A stretch of 64,000 bases of DNA. Source: Paenibacillus_E sp052115445. GTDB taxonomy: Bacteria; Bacillota; Bacilli; Paenibacillales; NBRC-103111. Positions 60,765 through 64,000 of the stretch are shown piece by piece (the stretch's first letter is position 1; every line of letters begins with the position of its first letter). The notes beneath the pieces are model-generated. The model made no database searches. It had not been told where the DNA came from and worked only from the letters and a program-made list of their open reading frames with translations. A program made the translations under genes and the position numbers. The stretch lies in contig NZ_JBFRGR010000027.1 of assembly GCF_052115445.1 (NCBI RefSeq), positions 1 through 64,000 of the forward strand. Reading direction: 5' to 3'.

Positions 60765-63275
60765 TCACCCGTTAATCGCACTAACACGCAAACGACTCAA
60801 ATCAACCTTATCCCCCGTAGGATCACTAATCTCAACTGTCACTTGCTCACCGGCACGCAGATCGAAGAAGTTGTCGCTGAAGCGAATGTTACCCTGTGGC
60901 AGATCCAGTTTCACCATCCGCGCATGTGCACCATTAGCGGTAATATGCACAGCTTGCGCTTCTACATCGACGTTCACGCTGAGCGAAGTCGCAGGGAACT
61001 GAAGATCTTTCTGGTCGCGCAGATAATGAAGATTATCGGGCGCAGCCCAGTCGGACGTGTGAACGCGGACAACAACCTGCTCCGCGGATGCTCCATTTAA
61101 GACCGCTGCCTCTGGCAAACTTCCCAGCTGGATCGCAGAGTTCGCCGCCACGGCAGCATCGAACCCATGCGTAAACACGATCTCCCCGGCGAAGTTATAA
61201 ACCGTTACGTGAACTTGCCCTTGTAACGCAGCCAACGTATCGTTGACAGCCCATACGTTCAAGTCCTGCCCAGGCTCATGATCGATCGAGAGCAGCAACG
61301 GGTGATAGAACTTCTTCGCATAGTAGAACGAAGCCTTAGGCAATAATTCATAATCAATGAGCGACCAGCTCGTGCCTGGCCAGCTATCGTTCAATTGCCA
61401 GATGAGGGAACCGCTCGTGCGGTGCTTGTTCCGACGATAATGCTCAATACCATACTTCAAGCCTTCGGCTTGTGTCAGCATGGAGAAGTTCATATATTCC
61501 TCAATGTTGGTCGGAATACCTGTATATCCTTCCATAAGGAGAATACCCTTTTGGTGATTGGTATCTTTGTTGCGATAAGCCATCTCAACACTGTTCCAGT
61601 AGAATTGGCCATTTGGAATATTTTTCTCCAACGTGTAACGATTGGCAGAGGCGTGCATACCGAATTCGCTACTGAAGAGAGTGAAGTCTTTTTTGTAATT
61701 TTTGAACGTGACGCCTTGAATACTGTAATCAAGCAAAGGCACATCACCGAATTGACGCGGATACACGGAACCATGCCATACTTGCCAGTTATGGCGGTCG
61801 CCGACATCAGGATCGTTGGCATCATTGCCGCCAAATGGGGAAGATGGCCAGTAGGCACGACTGTCATCGAGCAGCTCAAGTGCATCAGGAATCAACTCGT
61901 GATAAATGATTTCCCCATAGAATGGACAGTTGATGTCACCGCCAGCGGATTTCATATCATACAGCCAGTCAATTTCATTATTCCCGCACCACAAAGCTAG
62001 GGACGTATAATTGCGCAAACGTTTGATGTTATAAATAACCTCATTCCGGACATTCTCCATGAAGTCACGGTTGAAATCAGGGAACAACGCATTCGCGAAG
62101 GCAAAATCCTGCCAAACCAGAACACCACGCTTGTCGCACTCCTCATAAAAGACATCCTTCTCATAGATGCCGCCAGCCCATACGCGCAGCATGTTCTGAT
62201 TCGAAGTAACCGATAAATCAATTAAGTCTCGATAGCGTTGATCGGGAATACTTCCGATGAAGTGATCCGCTGGGATCCAGTTCGTACCCTTGGCGAATAG
62301 TTTGACACCATTGAGTACAAAAGCAAAGGCATTCTGACCTTCCGCATCCTTTACTTTCAGCTCAATCGTACGGATACCAATTGGTTTGCGATACGCATCA
62401 ACTTGCTCACCGTCTGCATAGAGAACAACTTCCAGCTCGTACAAGTAAGGCTTACCGAGGTCGTGTGTCCACCAAAGTTGGGGATCAGCGACTTGTAAGA
62501 TAAACGATTCAGATGACTGCACATTCCCTTGCGCCGAAGCAACAACTTGACCAGCTGCGTCCACTAAACGAATGTCACACGACTTTTGTACTCCTTTGCG
62601 AAGTGTAGTCACGTCGACATCGACTTGGACTTCAGCTTGCGTATCACGAATCGTGCGCGTTCTTGCAAAAACACTGTCCAGCTTCGCGCGGCGGTATCGT
62701 TCAATAAATACTTTGCCCCAGATCCCTACAGTGACCATACGTGGACCCCAGTCCCAGCCAAAGTTCATCGCAGCTTTGCGGAGCCAAGGGCGCTCTTTCG
62801 TATACGAGGACCATTGGAATAATTCTTTATCCTTGTTATGTAAATGCAAAGGATCGAATTTAACGGCAATTGAATTTTTACCATCCTGAATGACGCGTGT
62901 AACATCGAAGGTATGTGCCATCAACATGTTGTTCGTTGTTCCGATTTCTTTGCCATTCACATAGATCGTAGCAAACGTATCAAGACCTTCAAAGGTTAAT
63001 TCATGCTTTTCTTTCTCATCGTTTCCATGCCCTAACGAGTAATTGAAGGAATGGCGGTACCACCATTCTTTTTGCTCGATCCAACGGCTTTTCGCATCAT
63101 TGTGACCGAAATACGGATTCTCAATCAACTCTCGTACAATGAGGGCGGAATGGACATCCCCGGGAACTTTCGCTGTAATCCAGAAACGATCGTCTAACCA
63201 TGCTGCCGCGACTTCAAGTGGCCGAACTTGTTCTACTTCGAACTGCTGCAATCGCCATAATCCTGATAGTTCCAT
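60765..63275 (-). CDS. Beta-mannosidase, glycoside hydrolase family 2
   Basis: 836 residues. N-terminal sugar-binding domain (YGxNxx-type features: WWYRHSFNY, FEGLDTFATIYVNGKEIG), immunoglobulin-like domain, then a TIM barrel with acid/base Glu in WCGNNEIDW and nucleophile Glu in FSSEFGMHA; RVWAGGIYEKDVFYEECDKR is typical of beta-mannosidases. No signal peptide, so it hydrolyses imported manno-oligosaccharides. It lies 31 bp after an AraC-type regulator gene on the same strand and is probably cotranscribed with it. Confidence 0.92.
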   Translation of the reverse strand: MELSGLWRLQQFEVEQVRPLEVAAAWLDDRFWITAKVPGDVHSALIVRELIENPYFGHNDAKSRWIEQKEWWYRHSFNYSLGHGNDEKEKHELTFEGLDTFATIYVNGKEIGTTNNMLMAHTFDVTRVIQDGKNSIAVKFDPLHLHNKDKELFQWSSYTKERPWLRKAAMNFGWDWGPRMVTVGIWGKVFIERYRRAKLDSVFARTRTIRDTQAEVQVDVDVTTLRKGVQKSCDIRLVDAAGQVVASAQGNVQSSESFILQVADPQLWWTHDLGKPYLYELEVVLYADGEQVDAYRKPIGIRTIELKVKDAEGQNAFAFVLNGVKLFAKGTNWIPADHFIGSIPDQRYRDLIDLSVTSNQNMLRVWAGGIYEKDVFYEECDKRGVLVWQDFAFANALFPDFNRDFMENVRNEVIYNIKRLRNYTSLALWCGNNEIDWLYDMKSAGGDINCPFYGEIIYHELIPDALELLDDSRAYWPSSPFGGNDANDPDVGDRHNWQVWHGSVYPRQFGDVPLLDYSIQGVTFKNYKKDFTLFSSEFGMHASANRYTLEKNIPNGQFYWNSVEMAYRNKDTNHQKGILLMEGYTGIPTNIEEYMNFSMLTQAEGLKYGIEHYRRNKHRTSGSLIWQLNDSWPGTSWSLIDYELLPKASFYYAKKFYHPLLLSIDHEPGQDLNVWAVNDTLAALQGQVHVTVYNFAGEIVFTHGFDAAVAANSAIQLGSLPEAAVLNGASAEQVVVRVHTSDWAAPDNLHYLRDQKDLQFPATSLSVNVDVEAQAVHITANGAHARMVKLDLPQGNIRFSDNFFDLRAGEQVTVEISDPTGDKVDLSRLRVSAING

Positions 63276-63306
63276 CTGTGATTTCTCCTCTTAGACCATG
63301 ATATTG

Positions 63307-64000
63307 TTAAAACTTTGGAGGTGGAGCAGCAGGGTGAAGGACTGCTTCCTCCCGGAACTCACTCGGCGTTTTGCCAGTGAATTTCTTAAACACTTGACTG
63401 AAATATTTAATATCTTCAAATCCGACGGAGCTTGCGACATCGGCTATTTTGGCAGGGGATACGGTTAGAATTTCCATGGCACGATTAATTTTTTGTCGTG
63501 TCACATAGTCACCAAACGTAATGCCGGCTTCCTTTTTAAACACTTCGCTTAAATGATTCGGATGCAGATGCACATATTTAGCAACCTGCTGTAAGCCAAT
63601 ATCTTTCCCCAAATTCTCATGGATGTAGGCCATAGCTTTCTGTGTATGTGTGGCTTGTCCGTTACCTAATCGATGATGATACAGCTCCATAAGGGTCAAC
63701 AAATATTGGAATAAGGCATCCTTCAGTACAATATCCCGTTTGACGATGAAGGCGATATTTTGACCATCCAGTGCGCCTTGTCGTCCCGTTGCAGTTAATA
63801 CACGTTCCAGCCAACGATGAGCAGACAGGGCAGCTGAACGGACCAATGATTCAAGGGATTCGATCGTCATGTGCGGGTCGCTCAGTTCCGATTGCAAATA
63901 GCGCTGAACCCAGTTCTTCAATGCAACGGAGTCGTCCTCCAACAGGATCGAAGAGAGCTCTAGCTCCTCCTCGTGCGTACAGACAGTTTTGCCACCTTTA
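63307..64000 (-). CDS. AraC-domain regulator, partial (probably YesN-type response regulator)
   Basis: The frame stays open to the right window edge, so only about 231 C-terminal residues are seen; an internal TTG near 63942 is not needed as start. Residues near the end form an AraC domain (HPNHLSEVFKKEAG, DIKYFSQVFKKFTG). The preceding helical region matches the variable middle of YesN-like regulators, so a receiver is expected beyond the window. It likely controls the beta-mannosidase gene. Confidence 0.85.
   Translation of the reverse strand, partial: KGGKTVCTHEEELELSSILLEDDSVALKNWVQRYLQSELSDPHMTIESLESLVRSAALSAHRWLERVLTATGRQGALDGQNIAFIVKRDIVLKDALFQYLLTLMELYHHRLGNGQATHTQKAMAYIHENLGKDIGLQQVAKYVHLHPNHLSEVFKKEAGITFGDYVTRQKINRAMEILTVSPAKIADVASSVGFEDIKYFSQVFKKFTGKTPSEFREEAVLHPAAPPPKF

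Overview
The window looks like chromosome from a Paenibacillus-type soil Firmicute. It has many purine-rich Shine-Dalgarno sites with TTG and GTG starts, YesM/YesN-type two-component pairs, repeated lipoprotein plus two-permease sugar ABC transporters, AraC regulators, an S-layer (SLH) protein, LrgAB and a YheC/YheD spore-coat fragment. No tRNA, rRNA, CRISPR array, transposase, phage gene or replication origin was recognised. Single N bases are scattered through coding and repeat sequence and look like ambiguous calls; none breaks a frame.

Layout: 0.6-7.9 kb, sugar importer A (lipoprotein, sensor kinase, response regulator, two LplB/YtcP-type permeases), followed by two decayed gene fragments. 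8.8-13.4 kb (minus), response regulator, kinase, lrgA, lrgB. 13.6-16.8 kb, importer B. 17.2-18.9 kb, divergent araC and phytanoyl-CoA dioxygenase-like gene. 19.1-21.7 kb, three-gene ABC-2 exporter. 22.1-23.2 kb, Fur-type promoter and a propeller-like protein. 23.3-25.8 kb, divergent sulfatase and araC. 26.3-34.3 kb, a copy of the Bacillus yesM-N-O-P-Q-R arrangement for uptake and cleavage of rhamnogalacturonan fragments. 34.5-37.9 kb, aldo/keto reductase, BtrH-like protein with ECF-type sigma factor, truncated YheC/D gene. 38.0-52.1 kb, GH42 beta-galactosidase, LplB-LplC-LplA-like importer, membrane AraC sensor-regulator, YetA/PcRGLX-like protein, FG-GAP protein and rhamnogalacturonan acetylesterase. 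52.8-60.0 kb, SLH protein, small membrane protein with a divergent FtsH-like protease, FAD dehydrogenase, ATP-binding PP-loop protein. 60.8-64.0 kb (minus), GH2 beta-mannosidase preceded by a regulator cut by the window edge.

Much of the window is a catabolic island for pectin side chains (rhamnogalacturonan I) and other plant glycans: surface lipoproteins bind oligosaccharides, permease pairs import them, cytoplasmic hydrolases, esterases and lyase-like proteins process them, and sensors of the YesM/YesN and AraC type control the operons. Four promoters share a CAAKAATGTC box at a fixed distance from the -10 hexamer.

The most unusual feature is a dispersed intergenic element found five times (starts 209, 8540, 16933, 25899, 60294). 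Each copy is 188 bp and has four 24-bp imperfect palindromic units starting at exactly 0, 51, 113 and 164. The sequence between units is not visibly conserved but its length (27, 38, 27) is. Units 1 and 2 are oriented opposite to units 3 and 4, so the whole element has dyad symmetry. A sixth locus (about 52474-52651) shows nearly the same geometry with different arm sequences. Three of the five copies and the variant lie between convergent genes; two copies directly follow a GTAGAA hexamer array. I do not recognise this as a described element.
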